Program-made: the position numbers and the translations under genes
Shown: piece by piece, positions 63,698 through 64,000 of the stretch
Numbering within the stretch: the first letter of the stretch is position 1
Layout: each line of letters begins with the position of its first letter
Assembly (NCBI GenBank): GCA_018266055.1
Contig: JAFDYT010000017.1
Location: 124,001 to 188,000, forward strand
Length of the DNA: 64,000 bases
Direction: 5' to 3'
Source: Bacteroidota bacterium
GTDB lineage: Bacteria > Bacteroidota > Bacteroidia > Cytophagales > Cyclobacteriaceae
The notes under the pieces: generated by a model
Told to the model about the DNA's origin: nothing
Databases searched by the model: none
What the model saw: only the letters and a program-made list of their open reading frames with translations

Positions 63698-64000
63698 CTA
63701 CATCCGCTCCGGCACATGAATACCCAACAATAACATCGACTTTTTAAGCACGTCGGCCACTACCTTAGAAAGGGCGATACGGAAGTTCAGTTTGGCTACG
63801 TCGGTTTCACTGAAAATCGGAATGGACTGATAAAACTGGTTGTACCCTTTGGCTAAATCAAAAGCAAAGTTGGCAATTACCGCCGGTGAATATTCGCGTG
63901 CGGCTTCTTTTAGTTTCGCGACATAGTTATTGAACAAAAAGACTACTTCGCGCTCGGCAGGCTCCAAGGTGTGCACATTGCCAATGGATTCCACCGACGG
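63698..64000 (-). CDS. argS: Arginyl-tRNA synthetase, C-terminal part (partial)
   Basis: The frame runs off the right window edge. The visible 100 residues are the DALR anticodon-binding helical domain of ArgRS: EREVVFLFNNYVAKLKEAAR, SPAVIANFAFDLAKGYNQFY and the C-terminal RIALSKVVADVLKKSMLLLG ending IHVPERM. It charges tRNA-Arg. The catalytic part is outside the window. Confidence 0.92.
   Translation of the reverse strand, partial: PSVESIGNVHTLEPAEREVVFLFNNYVAKLKEAAREYSPAVIANFAFDLAKGYNQFYQSIPIFSETDVAKLNFRIALSKVVADVLKKSMLLLGIHVPERM

Noticed and set aside
1-64000. tRNA or rRNA genes
   Set aside because: No cloverleaf with TTCGA-type T-loop and CCA end, and no rRNA core motif, was recognised by eye; a covariance search would be needed to be certain.

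Overview
The window looks like chromosomal DNA of a free-living, heterotrophic member of the Bacteroidota, most likely order Cytophagales. The evidence is a short Bacteroidota-type primary sigma factor starting MRQLKI, a bTHX ribosomal protein gene, a DUF3822-coaD pair, DUF1573 and 'asparagine synthetase B'-like secreted proteins, TAnnTTTG promoter boxes and a general lack of Shine-Dalgarno sequences. The family-level placement is inference. No tRNA, rRNA, CRISPR array, prophage or intact transposase was seen.

Layout. 1-12.4 kb is a loosely packed region of secreted and sensory genes: a BNR-repeat lipoprotein, a membrane-anchored winged-helix regulator convergent with a 1345-aa six-PAS histidine kinase, a lipocalin-like lipoprotein, an exported cyclophilin-like-fold protein, an exported DinB-like fusion, a small tyrosine phosphatase and a TPR membrane protein. 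The intergenic DNA carries MITE-like and palindromic repeats. 12.4-17.2 kb holds an FN3 protein, a 26-unit 21-bp minisatellite, a duplicated structured repeat, low-complexity DNA and a TPR histidine kinase. 17.2-32.2 kb is carbohydrate and acyl metabolism: a TIM-barrel isomerase with a Gfo/Idh/MocA oxidoreductase, nagB with a PfkB kinase, three alpha/beta hydrolases with an acyl-CoA ligase, trehalase with an MFS carrier, and a fructan set (sugar porter, GH32 lipoprotein, fructokinase). 32.2-44.4 kb is housekeeping: rpoD, cspA, ABC permeases, coaD, two NUDIX proteins and pyrE. 44.4-52.3 kb is the tryptophan operon trpEGDCFBA followed by a DAHP synthase gene. 52.3-64 kb has nhaA, an SGNH hydrolase, a sialidase-fold protein, ahcY, yciH, a J-domain protein, a universal stress protein, menA, two glutathione peroxidases and the 3' end of argS.

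The strongest regulatory signal is upstream of trpE. A 24-codon leader peptide with three consecutive Trp codons is followed by segments that can form a pause hairpin, an antiterminator or an intrinsic terminator, which is classical ribosome-mediated attenuation. The leader starts one base after the stop codon of bTHX, and a good Bacteroidota promoter lies before bTHX. Transcription may therefore run thx-trpL-trpEGDCFBA-aroF, with the attenuator separating ribosomal-protein expression from Trp biosynthesis.

A second pattern is compactness at convergent gene ends: four pairs overlap by exactly 4 nt through shared stop codons and four more are 2-3 nt apart, leaving no room for intrinsic terminators.
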